DNA of 64,000 bases from Streptomyces xinghaiensis S187 (GTDB lineage Bacteria; Actinomycetota; Actinomycetes; Streptomycetales; Streptomycetaceae): the NCBI RefSeq assembly GCF_000220705.2, contig NZ_CP023202.1, positions 6,974,501 through 7,038,500 on the forward strand, given 5' to 3'. Positions 1-8,216 of this stretch are shown here, in pieces. Numbering within the stretch: position 1 is the stretch's first letter; each line of letters starts with the position of its first letter. The notes under the pieces were generated by a model. That model was not told where the DNA came from and did not search any database. It was given only the letters and a program-made list of their open reading frames with translations. Position numbers and translations under genes: made by a program.

Positions 1-210
1 CTGAGGCATCTGCCGGACCGTGGCTATCCGCACGCACCCCAGCATCCGCAGCGCATCGGCCCGCACCTTGGCCGCGGGGGCGGACTTCTTCCCCTTCGCC
101 GACGTCTTAGGGGAAGGGAGAGAGGTGTCAGCGTGCCGGGAGGCACCCTGGCGGGCTGTGTGAGCTGCGGTGATGGACACGACGTTGGAATCGCTCGCGG
201 CACCGTTCAC
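1..210 (-). CDS. Replication-relaxation-like protein, N-terminal part (runs off left edge)
   Basis: This minus-strand frame is open to the window edge. The chosen GTG at 208-210 is preceded by AGGAAA at a good distance; an in-frame GTG at 178-180 is an alternative. After a Ser/Lys/Ala-rich leader the protein reads ADALRMLGCVRIATVRQM. That resembles the winged-helix start of Streptomyces replication-relaxation family proteins and parallels the complete gene at 40470, which has VLAVLAQHRMATSAQL at the same place. Only about 70 residues are visible, so family assignment rests on one helix pair. Function in this family is poorly defined and is usually linked to plasmid replication or transfer. 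Confidence 0.4.
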   Translation of the reverse strand, partial: MNGAASDSNVVSITAAHTARQGASRHADTSLPSPKTSAKGKKSAPAAKVRADALRMLGCVRIATVRQMPQ

Positions 211-431
211 GGCACTGGTTTCCTGGCCGCCCCGAGGGCGTTCACAGCACCCCTTGTCCAGGTCGGGCGCGGCTCCGGCTTGGGCTGTCGGGCGCTGCCT
301 GGCGTACGTCGTGATCAGGCTCCTCACGCAGTGGCGCAGGGGACCGGATGAAATCCCCCGTCATGTGCTAGAGGTGTGACGAAAGTCGACGGTGTGACGC
401 TCCACTGAGCACCGTTGCCGATCCGTGATCG

Positions 432-2700
432 TCAGGCGGGTGCGGCGCAGAGCTCGGAGACGATCGCGAAGGAGGTCGTCACCATAGGCACCGCCATGGC
501 CGGCGGCATCGCCGCGTGGGTGGTCTTGCCGTGCGCCATGCCGTTGCGGATCTTCCGGCCGTAGTCGAGGTACTCCGCCTGCCGTTCCGTCAGGACGCCC
601 GCGTCGGCGCCCTGCTTGATGAGCTGGTGCAGCGGCTTCTTGCCCGCGTCTGGGATGCGGTCGCGCAGCACGATCTCCACCGCGATCAGGGAGTGCATGA
701 CCGCCACGGTGGAGAACTCGTAGCAGTAGTACGACTGGCGCAGCAGCTCACGGGTCGTGCTCAGGACGGTCGCCGCGGCTTCGGGTACGCCGGCGGGCAC
801 GACCAGGTCCTTAACGAGTTCGTGCATGTCGGCGTACTGGGTGACGAAGTGATGGGCCCGGGAGTCGGGTACGGGGAACGGCAGGCGCTGATCAGCGGCG
901 GCGTTCCACGGCAACGGCATGCGCGTGCCGTTGCCGGCAGGCCCCGTCCGGGCAGGTGGCTCCTCCCCGAGGAAGAGCACAGCCAGGGCGATCTGGAGCA
1001 CGAGCGCTGCCCGGTGCCGGGAAGGCGTGTCGACCAGGTCGTGCAGGACGTTGTTGCGGAGGTTCATCTGCCCCTCGACGTTGCCCAGCACTGTCCGGAG
1101 GACGAGGGGCCACGGCTCGGGGAAGCCGAGTTCATCCAGCTTGTCGAGGAGGGAGCCAAGCTGCTGGACCTGTCCGATGGTCTCCCCTTTTGCGTGCGTG
1201 ATCACCGCGATGTCGGTTGCCTGGAGTCGGCGGCGCAGTGTGCCTTCGAGTCGCGGCAGGGCCAGGGCCAGGGCCGTGTCGACATCGCCCTCCCAGAACG
1301 CCTCGAAGGCGCGGGCGAGACCGCGCATCCGAGTCTCCGGAGCGTGCTCCGGGCTGGCGAAGAACGGCACGAGGTCCTCCGCCGTCGGGCGGAACCGGTC
1401 GCGGACTCGGTCCAGCTGGGCTTCGACGACCAGGCCGTGCACCTCGAGGGCGAAAACGTGCTGCCGAAAGAAGAAGCAGCCTTCTCCTCCGATGCTTTCG
1501 CTCCCGGTGGTGCGCGTCACGACGGGGCCGTTGGGGTTGATGTACACCGTCGGCAGGGACAGCAGCCCGGACGGCAGGGCTGCGGAGTCACTCATCGTGG
1601 GAGGAGTGGTGGCGATGAAGTGAAGTGCGTGCTCCATGCTGTGGGCGGCGTCGATGGCTGCGCTCGCTGCCTCCAGGTAGCCCGGCGGCAGGGGGACCGG
1701 CGTGCGGATGGTGTCCATGGACATTTCGTCCCGCCCGATCTTTTGCTGCGTTCGGCGCACCTCATCGAGGGCGTCGGTCAGCCCGCTGTTGCGGGCATGT
1801 CGGGCAGCGTCTTCCAGGGTGAGGAGTTTCCGCAACCCGGTGCTGCTGTCGGCCAGTTCCATACGGGCGCGGTGGATCCTTTCGTTCACGTCTCGGCGCT
1901 CATGGTCGGTGCGCACCACGCGGCGGAGCTCTTCGAGGAACTCCACCCGGTAGTGGAACTGGTCTTCTCCGCGGTACTCGTCGGCGGCACGTTCGAGCAG
2001 GGCGTGCACGACGGACCAGTTGTCTTTGCCGGCCACGAGCGGGGCGGTCATACGGGTGAGCACGTCCGGCAATGGGGTCTTCCAGTCGAGCGCGGCATGG
2101 CCCAGGGCGATCATTTCGCCGACGATGTCCGTACACTCCGGCCGCCGGGTAGCGGCAGCCAGTCCGTGGGCGAGCACCAGGGCGTCCGCTGCACGAAGCC
2201 GGGCCAGCTCGACTTCGAAGGTTTCCGCGGCCCCCGCGCGGGTTGGCCGGTGCCTCCTGGTGGTCCTCGGCCTTCGTCAGCAGCGTGCAGGCACCACTCC
2301 GGTAGCTGTGCACCGCGGAGCGGAGGTGCTCGATGGGCCGTGTTCCGTGCCGGGCCTCCCAGAGCAGGTGGTGAAGCCGGGCCCGGACCAGGGGGTGGGT
2401 CATCTCGGGGGCGTAGGCCGCCCAGACCTCAAGGACCGCGGGCGCCATGTCTTTCACGGCCCTCCGAACCAGGTCACCGTTGTCGTCGGTGCTGCGAAAC
2501 GGTCCGAGGACAACGTCCCAGTTGCCGTCCTGCAACCGGAACTCCATGGCCGCCCACAGGGCCGCGAAGTGCTCGTGCTCCTCCTCGTCCGGGTTCGTGT
2601 GCGACCAGCCAGCGCGCAGGGCCCGCCCGGCCTTGTGCAGTGGTTCGCAGGAGTCGACTCCGCTGTTCACCGTGCTGAGAACTGCTGGCTGAGCATCCAT
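432..2700 (-). pseudogene. Frameshifted DUF4209/HEPN-like protein
   Basis: Two frames make one protein. The N-terminal part starts at ATG 2698-2700 (MDAQPAVLSTV) and is sensible to about 2240. The C-terminal 581 residues are in another frame, ending at 432. The frames join if one base is removed from a run of five C (plus strand 2231-2235), giving the plausible bridge RGAAETFEVELARLRAADA. Two Rx4H motifs of HEPN type are visible in the C-terminal half, in LRNNVLHDL and RKIRNGMAHGK. HEPN proteins are often RNases in defence systems. It could be a real pseudogene or a homopolymer sequencing error; re-sequencing that run would decide. The long plus-strand ORF opposite is a GC-skew shadow. Confidence 0.65.
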
Positions 2701-2856
2701 CTCGACTCCTGACTCCAGGTTAGCGGTCGAACTCTAGGCGACCGTCCCGGCCAGGAACGAGTGGATTGTGAAGCTGGGTGACCTCTTCTGCATCGACGGC
2801 GTGGCTTGCCCGATATGGACTTCGGTTTACCCGCTTCTGCCAGAGGCTTGCCCACG

Positions 2857-3138
2857 TCAGCCGCGTAGGCGGGAGAACCAGCTGGTGCCCCTCTGCTCGG
2901 GCGCCAGCCTGGTCCTGCTCAATGTTCGGGCGGACGCCACGAACGTCAGTCCGGGCCGCAGGTCGCGGGTGCCGCACAAGCACGGGCGCGGCTCCGGGAC
3001 GATGTTCCAGTCAGCGCCTTCTGCTTCTATAGCGCTCCACCGTTCGTCGGCGAACTTCGCCCCGCAGCCAGTGCATACGAGACAGGGAGGATCCGCTCCC
3101 GGCCCAGAAATGCGGCTTGTAGGAGACGAGCGTGTCAC
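2857..3138 (-). pseudogene. Cysteine-rich C-terminal fragment
   Basis: The frame encodes a segment with paired cysteines (CLVCTGCGAKF, then PCLCGT about 25 residues later), as in small zinc-ribbon proteins. No credible start or ribosome site is seen. It begins where the neighbouring fragment of another gene (3011-3385, different frame) stops making sense, so it looks like the tail of a gene fused by recombination to an unrelated piece. The residues after the second Cys pair look natural up to about 2890. Product and function are unknown. Confidence 0.35.
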
Positions 3139-3385
3139 GGAAGGCGTAGCGGACGTACCAGTCCTCCCCCGGCCGGGTCGGCCAGGTCCAGCCGTGCTCG
3201 TTGAGGAGGTCGTCTCCCTCGTCCTCCCCGAAGGCGGCGTCGGACGGCAAGCCGCTCCGATCGCCTGGTGCCGTGGCCTCCGCCGGCGCCCAGTCAGGCG
3301 GGGCGGGCGGCCGCGCGGCAGGGGACCGACGGTCCTCTTCCATCGCGCGCAGTTGGTGCGGGTTGAAGAAGCGGCCCTTACGGGT
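3011..3385 (-). pseudogene. Truncated paralogue of the gene at 27861-28454
   Basis: The frame opens after a stop at 3386-3388 and reads GRFFNPHQLRAMEEDRR, then a stretch clearly related to the 197-residue protein at 27861-28454. Shared blocks are DAAFGED, HGWTWP, PGEDWY, RYAFR, SYK and HFWAG. Similarity ends abruptly after HFWAG at about 3098; beyond that the frame is nonsense and overlaps the cysteine-rich fragment. The intact copy continues another 130 residues, so this is a 3'-truncated duplicate carrying an added upstream segment. Confidence 0.55.
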
Positions 3386-3937
3386 TCAGCGGCTCGGTTG
3401 CGCGACGAAGCCGACGCCCGTGTGGCGGGCGCCGGCTTGATGCGGGTAGGTCATGCGCCAACATGAACCTTCCGGGTGTCCCTGTCCGCATCGGTTGCAG
3501 CCAGTAGCAGTTCAAGGACCTTCGCGGGCCGGGAAGGCCAGCCTCGCCGTGTTCTGGTGCCCAGCATCACTCACGGACAGAAACTGCGGCAAACCCAGCA
3601 TGGACGCGGATGAACCATCTCCGCGTTTCCGGCGGCCCGGGCTGTCGACGCCGAGACAGCACTGCTGCTCACGCCCTCTGAAAGCGGCGAGAGTGCGTGA
3701 GGGGGTGAGAAGGGATCCCTTGGACACCGAAGAACCAAACAACGGGCATTATCGGCATAGGGCGCATCCCCGTCGTTCATCGACCGGTGGGAAACGGCGT
3801 GGGACTGGAATGATGGCGCCATGCCCGGCCCGAGCCGTGACGCCAATCGCACTCGTGGCAGAGGGATTTGCAGCCAGTAGCAGTTCGTCCGCCCTGGTCC
3901 GCCGCGTTGGCGCCAGGGCCGCCGAGAGGATCTCCGC
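3386..3937 (+). other. Gene-poor stretch
   Basis: No frame on either strand reads like a conserved protein here. The stretch contains two copies of a 19-bp direct repeat (listed separately) and otherwise looks like decayed sequence between the broken paralogue and the next intact genes. Confidence 0.4.
3495..3886. repeat. 19-bp direct repeat pair
   Basis: TTGCAGCCAGTAGCAGTTC occurs at 3495-3513 and again, identical, at 3868-3886. On the minus strand both copies would encode ELLLAA followed by diverging residues, so they may be relics of a duplicated coding segment. They may also mark a recombination scar. Confidence 0.5.
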
Positions 3938-4207
3938 ATGACGATCGACGGTACCCGTGTGCCCGGAACCAGGCCCGACCAGGTGGACACCCCGCCCCGG
4001 TTCGGCGCGCCTCAGGCCTTCACCGCCGTGTCTTACCCCGCCCTGGGCGTCGTCCTGCACGTTACCGGAATGCCCCTGCAGGGCATCTTCATCCTGCTGG
4101 GCGGATGCGGTGTCCTGGGCGCCGCGGCGGTCTTCGCCGTCGGCGGCGGCCGAAGGCGCCTGGCCGGGCTGGCCGCCGCCGTGCTGCGTGCCTCGGCCGG
4201 GAAGTAG
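3938..4207 (+). CDS. Small membrane protein
   Basis: The ORF encodes 89 residues with AGAGGA about eight bases before ATG. After a short polar leader there is one long hydrophobic region (about residues 28-67) with a small Gly-rich break, so one or two membrane passes are likely, followed by a basic tail. It ends 10 bases before the XRE/nuclease-like gene at 4218 and is probably co-transcribed with it. No family was recognised. A role as membrane partner of the downstream protein is possible but only inferred from spacing. Confidence 0.5.
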   Translation: MTIDGTRVPGTRPDQVDTPPRFGAPQAFTAVSYPALGVVLHVTGMPLQGIFILLGGCGVLGAAAVFAVGGGRRRLAGLAAAVLRASAGK

Positions 4208-4217
4208 GCGAGGGCTT

Positions 4218-5273
4218 ATGGGGCGCGCAGAGAAGCCTGTTGACCACAGTCGGCCCGCGTGCGGTCGGCTGGCCGAACACCTGCGCAGCTGGCGGAACTC
4301 GGCCCGGATGACGTACGCGACACTGGCCGGCCTCACGGGGCTGTCCCCTGCCACGCTGAAACGGGCGGCCTCCGGAGCCGTGGTGCCGAGGCGCACCACA
4401 GTCGAGTCCTATGTCGAGGGCTGCGGCGGAGGACCTGAGGCCGTGCAGGCCGCAGAGGAGCTATGGCGCCGGGCCCGTGTGGAGGAACGCGGCCGGCTCT
4501 CGGGGCTGCGTCACCCGCGGCCCGAACTCATCAGTGATGCCGCCGATTTGAGCAGGTCGCTGGAGGCTGTATGGGAACAGGCCGGGGCGCTAAGCCTGCG
4601 GGAGATCCGGGACCGCTCAGGCAACCCGCACGCGCTTCCGGTCAGCAGCGCCGCCCGCATCGTCAACCGCGACACGATCCCCGCCGACACCCAGCAACTG
4701 CAGGCCTTTCTGACCGGCTGCGGCATCACACCCGAGCGGCACACACCATGGCTGGCCGCCTTCACCAAGATCACCAGCTCCGCCCCCGGCGCAAACGCGG
4801 CGCAGGTATCGCCGACACCACCGGACGCTGCGAAAGCACGGCAGCAGGCCATCATCCGGCGTCTGCACCACCTGAATACTGTGGACGCCGAACGCCGTAC
4901 GCAGGGGTTGGCCGATCACTACGCCAGTACCGCATGGCGGCGCTTCCTCGACCTGCTGCCGGCCCCGACCACTGACTGGATCATCGCCAGCGGAATGCAG
5001 AACTATCTGGCAGCAGAAGCCACCCGCAACGGCACAAGCGCACAAGGCTTCAAGCCCTGGCAACCAGACTTTCTCCTGACGCACGACGGCAAGCACATGG
5101 TGTTCGAGGTGAAGAGCACATCCAACCCCGGACGGGGGCCGCAGGCCGGCGGAGCACTGAAGAGCCCGGGCAAGCCGCCGTGCGACGGCGGAAGCCCCGC
5201 CGCACGGAGAGAGGCCGATCACAACCCCCGGTCACCCCGCGCCCTCGGCATGGTCTCGCAACAGCGCAGATAG
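4218..5273 (+). CDS. XRE-type DNA-binding protein with C-terminal PD-(D/E)xK-like motif, probably truncated
   Basis: ATG 4218 is the first start compatible with the domain; the open frame upstream reads as noise. Residues about 15-60 form a helix-turn-helix (LAEHLRSWRNSARMTYATLAGLTGLSPATLKRA in outline). The middle carries a second repressor-like segment. Near residues 283-302 the protein reads WQPDF, then HMVFEVKST, the spacing of a PD-(D/E)xK nuclease core. The remaining residues after about 5130 are Pro/Arg/Gly-rich and look out of frame, so the nuclease fold seems cut short, with downstream helices missing. This is known from restriction and defence proteins; activity is doubtful here. 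The small membrane gene lies just upstream. Confidence 0.6.
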   Translation: MGRAEKPVDHSRPACGRLAEHLRSWRNSARMTYATLAGLTGLSPATLKRAASGAVVPRRTTVESYVEGCGGGPEAVQAAEELWRRARVEERGRLSGLRHPRPELISDAADLSRSLEAVWEQAGALSLREIRDRSGNPHALPVSSAARIVNRDTIPADTQQLQAFLTGCGITPERHTPWLAAFTKITSSAPGANAAQVSPTPPDAAKARQQAIIRRLHHLNTVDAERRTQGLADHYASTAWRRFLDLLPAPTTDWIIASGMQNYLAAEATRNGTSAQGFKPWQPDFLLTHDGKHMVFEVKSTSNPGRGPQAGGALKSPGKPPCDGGSPAARREADHNPRSPRALGMVSQQRR

Positions 5274-5418
5274 CGCCGTTCCGATTACTCGCTGGCGGAG
5301 AGCGGCTCTTCACACGCGTCTACATGGATCAGCGGCGACCTGGGGCCAAGCTCTGCAGGACTGCCCTGCGAGCCTTGGACTATCGTCCGGCCGTATCGGC
5401 GCATGCCCGCCACCTTCC

Positions 5419-5746
5419 TCAGCGACTCTCACGGTGGCGATGTGGGTGGGCCACTCGAGCAGGGTCGTCGTGAGGAAGCATGCCCGCTACGTCGATGAGG
5501 GGCACCACAACGGAGTACAGGTCTTCTCCGGCGGGGTTGGCGAGCCCATGATGGCGCTGCGCCACGGAAAACCCGGCGCCCGAGACCAGGTCCGCGAGCT
5601 GCAGCGAGGGATGTTGCATGGACTGCCCTCGCAACAGTTGTCCCAGATGCACTCCCCTGGACAGGTAGCGGAACTCGGGATGCCCACGGTCACGTGCTTC
5701 CGTCTCGATGTCGTCGAGATTCGCATCGGACAGGGCTCTTTGGGGG
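5419..5746 (-). pseudogene. DUF3800-like C-terminal remnant cut by the IS element
   Basis: The minus-strand frame is open from the IS boundary to a stop at 5419-5421. It reads naturally throughout: DANLDDIETEARDRGHPEFRYL, then HPSLQLADLVSGA, and ends in a His/Arg tail. The QLADLV block resembles the C-terminal motif of DUF3800 proteins. No start codon region exists; the left end of the IS3-family element lies immediately upstream. The N-terminal part is not found on the far side of the IS, where a different gene fragment lies. The insertion was therefore accompanied by deletion or rearrangement. Confidence 0.4.
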
Positions 5747-5770
5747 CCTCCCCCTGAGTGGTGGACACGC
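5745..5770. repeat. Left terminal inverted repeat of the IS3-family element
   Basis: The end reads GGCCTCCCCC, TGAG, then TGGTGGACACGC. It pairs with the right end at 7065-7091, whose complement reads GGCCTTCCCCC, GTGA, then TGGTGGACACGC. Confidence 0.75.
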
Positions 5771-5814
5771 TGATACTGGATCTGCTTGATCCGGAGGAAG
5801 TGAGAAGACCGCCG

Positions 5815-6165
5815 ATGGCGTTGAAGGACTACTCGGAGGAGTTCAAGGCCGATGCCGTGGCCTTGTACGAGTCCACACCCGGGGCGACCTACAAGAGCAT
5901 CGCCGCCGATCTGGGCATCAACCGGTCCACCCTGCGTGAGTGGGTCCTGCCGGACCGGGAACGCCGCGGCGTCACCGCCGGCCCGGCGCCGGACCGGCAG
6001 ACACCGGCCCGGACCGGGACGTCACTGCCGGCCGAGCCGGACGAGCGGATCCGGCAGTTGGAGGCCCGGGTGGCCGAGCTCGAGGCGAGCGAGCGGAAGC
6101 TGGCGACCGAGCGGGACATCCTCCGCAAGGCGGCCAAGTATTTCGCCGGGGAGACCACCTGGTGA
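5815..6165 (+). CDS. IS3-family transposase OrfA (helix-turn-helix subunit)
   Basis: The ORF encodes 116 residues from ATG 5815 (MALKDYSEEFKADAVALY). The N-terminal half is the typical IS3 HTH_Tnp_1 domain (SIAADLGINRSTLREWV). The C-terminal part is a leucine-zipper-like helix (RIRQLEARVAELEASERKL) ending in DILRKAAKYFA, the classic OrfA tail. It binds the terminal repeats and pairs with OrfB. Its TGA stop overlaps the GTG at 6162-6164, so OrfB can be made by reinitiation or by -1 frameshifting to an OrfAB fusion. Confidence 0.9.
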   Translation: MALKDYSEEFKADAVALYESTPGATYKSIAADLGINRSTLREWVLPDRERRGVTAGPAPDRQTPARTGTSLPAEPDERIRQLEARVAELEASERKLATERDILRKAAKYFAGETTW

Positions 6166-7055
6166 ACCGCTTCCAGTTCGTCGACGACCACCGGGCCACC
6201 TACGAGGTGAAGCGGCTGTGCGAGGTCCTGGGCCTGAACAGGTCCAGCTACTACAAGTGGCTCTCCGGCCGGCAGGCCAGGGCTGCCCGACAGCACCAGG
6301 ACCGGGTCCTGGCCGAGCGGATCCGCAAGGTCCACGGCGGGTCCGGCGGCGCCTACGGATCCCCGCGGGTGACCGCCGAGCTCAGGGAGAAGGGCCTGCG
6401 GGTCAACGAGAAACGTGTCGCCCGGGTGATGCGGACGTTCTCGATCACCGGTATCCGTCTGCGCAGACGCGTCCGCACCACCGTCGCGGACCCGGCCGCC
6501 GCGCGGGTTCCGGACCTGTTCCAGCGCGACTTCACCGCCACCGAGCCGGGGCGGAAATACATGGGGGACATCACCTATCTCCCCCTCGCCGACGGGGAGT
6601 TCCTCTACCTCGCGACCGTCCTGGACTGCTTCAGCCGCAGGGTTGTCGGCTGGTCCATCGCCGATCACATGCGCACCAGCCTGGTCACCGACGCCTTGCG
6701 GATGGCGGCCTCGACCCGTGGCGGCCTGGACGGCTCGACCTTCCACTCCGACCACGGGGCGCAATACGGCTCCCGGGCCTTCGCCGACCTCTGCGACCAA
6801 CTCGGAGTCACCCGGTCGATGGGAGCGGTGGGCACCAGTGCGGACAACGCGGCCTGCGAAAGCTTCCACGCCTCCCTGAAGCGCGAGACCCTCCAAGACG
6901 CCCGCGACTACGGCGACGCCGCCACCTGCAGAAGAACAGTCTTCGCCTGGCTGACCCGCTACAACACCCGCCGCCGGCACTCCGCCAACGGCCACCTCAG
7001 CCCCAACGCATACGAACACCGACACCACGCAGCTAAACTCACGCTCGCCGCGTGA
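6162..7055 (+). CDS. IS3-family transposase OrfB (DDE integrase core)
   Basis: The ORF encodes 297 residues from GTG 6162. The N-terminal HTH_21 region contains YYKWLSGR and GAYGSPRVTAEL. The rve integrase core has all three acidic residues: D in YMGDITYL, D in FHSDHGAQY and E in NAACESFHASLK. The tail YNTRRRHSANGHLSPNAYE is standard for the family. Length and motifs are complete, so the element should be able to transpose. It can be expressed alone or fused to OrfA. Confidence 0.92.
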   Translation: MNRFQFVDDHRATYEVKRLCEVLGLNRSSYYKWLSGRQARAARQHQDRVLAERIRKVHGGSGGAYGSPRVTAELREKGLRVNEKRVARVMRTFSITGIRLRRRVRTTVADPAAARVPDLFQRDFTATEPGRKYMGDITYLPLADGEFLYLATVLDCFSRRVVGWSIADHMRTSLVTDALRMAASTRGGLDGSTFHSDHGAQYGSRAFADLCDQLGVTRSMGAVGTSADNAACESFHASLKRETLQDARDYGDAATCRRTVFAWLTRYNTRRRHSANGHLSPNAYEHRHHAAKLTLAA

Positions 7056-7064
7056 TCAAAGAAC

Positions 7065-7091
7065 GCGTGTCCACCATCACGGGGGAAGGCC
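7065..7091. repeat. Right terminal inverted repeat of the IS3-family element
   Basis: It is the complement of the left end with one extra base and a few mismatches. The 12-bp core GCGTGTCCACCA is identical. The next three bases outside (7092-7094) form the stop codon of the integrase-like fragment. Confidence 0.75.
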
Positions 7092-7391
7092 CTACGTCCG
7101 GTCCGTACCCGCAGCGCAGGTGCGCAGGAACCCGTCCGCCTCCCCCACCACCGAGCAGTCCGCGTCCACGACCGTGTAACAGACCCGCCCGCCGGCACGG
7201 ACGATCTCCTGCACCCGTAACTGGCCCACCACAAGCCGACCACCCACCCAGCACCACCCCCTCCGAACCGGAAACCACCCCGGTGGCGGCACCCCGGCCC
7301 CGAGTCCACACCCCTCCCCCACACCCGCGGACCACTCCACGCGAACGTCCCACACACACCAGCGACGGTTGGTAAAGTCCGTCACCCTCAC
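7092..7391 (-). pseudogene. Probable tyrosine-integrase N-terminal fragment, cut by the IS element
   Basis: The fragment reads LRVQEIVRAGG, then YTVVDADCSVVGEADGFL and AAGTDRT, and stops exactly at the IS edge. This matches the start of many Streptomyces phage-type integrases, where a TVVD block precedes the SAM-like core-binding domain. Everything after, including the catalytic R-H-R-Y domain, is absent. The upstream Trp/Gly-rich residues may be out of frame; an internal GTG before GQLRVQEIV is a more natural start. Identification rests on about 45 residues. Confidence 0.45.
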
Positions 7392-7433
7392 ACGCCAGAA
7401 CGCCTCCTCGGGTCACGTTGGCGGTAGGCATCC

Positions 7434-8105
7434 TCAGGGGCAGGCATGGCCGACGGCCCGGTGGCTCATCCACACCACCACATCGCACACCCGCAGCGCA
7501 CTCACCGTCTTGGGTAGCCCCGCGGCCTGTCTCAGCTCCAGCAGCTGGCGGTGCAACGCAGCGTCGTCCTCGCGCAGCGCGGCATGGAGAGCGAGCCAGA
7601 AGGACGACGGCCGGCCGACGGCACAGCGGACGACGCGGTCGTAGACCGGGAGCAGTCGGGGACGCTTGCGGGCCAGGATCTTCCCGGCGATGACCCAGTT
7701 GACCCCATACTGCTCGCAGAGCAGACCCCAGGCCTGATCCGCTGGCGAGCCGTCGGCCACGACGAGCGCGTCGGCGTCAACCATGTCGATGTCCCTGGGA
7801 ATAGCGTGCAACAGCCCGGACAGCCGCGTGCCGAGGCGGCCCTCCAGGATGTCCAGCGCAACAGGTGCCGGAACGGTCACCGACAATGTCTGCACCGCGA
7901 TCAGGTCCTCCGCCGTGATCCGGTCAGCGACCTCCGGCCGGTCACCCCCACCGGCCAGATGCTCGAACCTACTCCCGGTGAACGGCACCGTGCCGGGCGG
8001 CAGACCGAGACCGAAGTAACGCCGCAGATCAACGACGGCCTGAGGATCAGCGATGAAGGGACCCAACCGTTCCACGAAGGGCTTCGAAGGACCAACGGAA
8101 AACAC
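7434..8105 (-). CDS. DUF6308 family protein
   Basis: The ORF encodes 223 residues. GTG 8105 is preferred because AGGAG lies six bases upstream; the TTG at 8111 would be too close. Features include a C-terminal region with WVIAGKILARKRPRLLPVYDRVV, a DNA glycosylase-like helix pattern, and WLALHAALRED. I recognise it as the DUF6308 family, common in actinobacteria and of unknown function. The residues ARKRPRLLPVYD suggest nucleic-acid contact. It stands alone between the IS-associated fragments and the RES gene, same strand as the latter. Confidence 0.6.
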   Translation of the reverse strand: MFSVGPSKPFVERLGPFIADPQAVVDLRRYFGLGLPPGTVPFTGSRFEHLAGGGDRPEVADRITAEDLIAVQTLSVTVPAPVALDILEGRLGTRLSGLLHAIPRDIDMVDADALVVADGSPADQAWGLLCEQYGVNWVIAGKILARKRPRLLPVYDRVVRCAVGRPSSFWLALHAALREDDAALHRQLLELRQAAGLPKTVSALRVCDVVVWMSHRAVGHACP

Positions 8106-8216
8106 CAGCAACTCCTTTTCTGTGCTGGTTGCCGCCGGGGGAGTATTTGCCCCGTGGCTATCGAGATGGCCGTCTCCGCCAGTTCCTCCGGAGATATCGG
8201 ATGGTTGCCGGAAGAG

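Larger units (their letters stand above)
5745..7091 (+). mobile_element. IS3-family insertion sequence, about 1.35 kb
   Basis: The element is bounded by imperfect inverted repeats and carries overlapping orfA and orfB with an intact DDE core. Both outer flanks are broken genes. No target duplication is obvious at the two ends. If the end is taken at the TGA/TCA dinucleotide convention of the family instead, the limits would be about 5755 and 7079. Confidence 0.85.

Noticed and set aside
516..2678. 720-residue plus-strand open frame
   Set aside because: It is opposite the HEPN-like gene; composition is Arg/Gly/Val noise and no start site or domain is seen. High GC makes long antisense frames common.
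7039..7488. Minus-strand ORF crossing the right end of the IS
   Set aside because: It spans the terminal repeat and has only Gly/Val/Arg-rich residues; the integrase-like frame is better supported.
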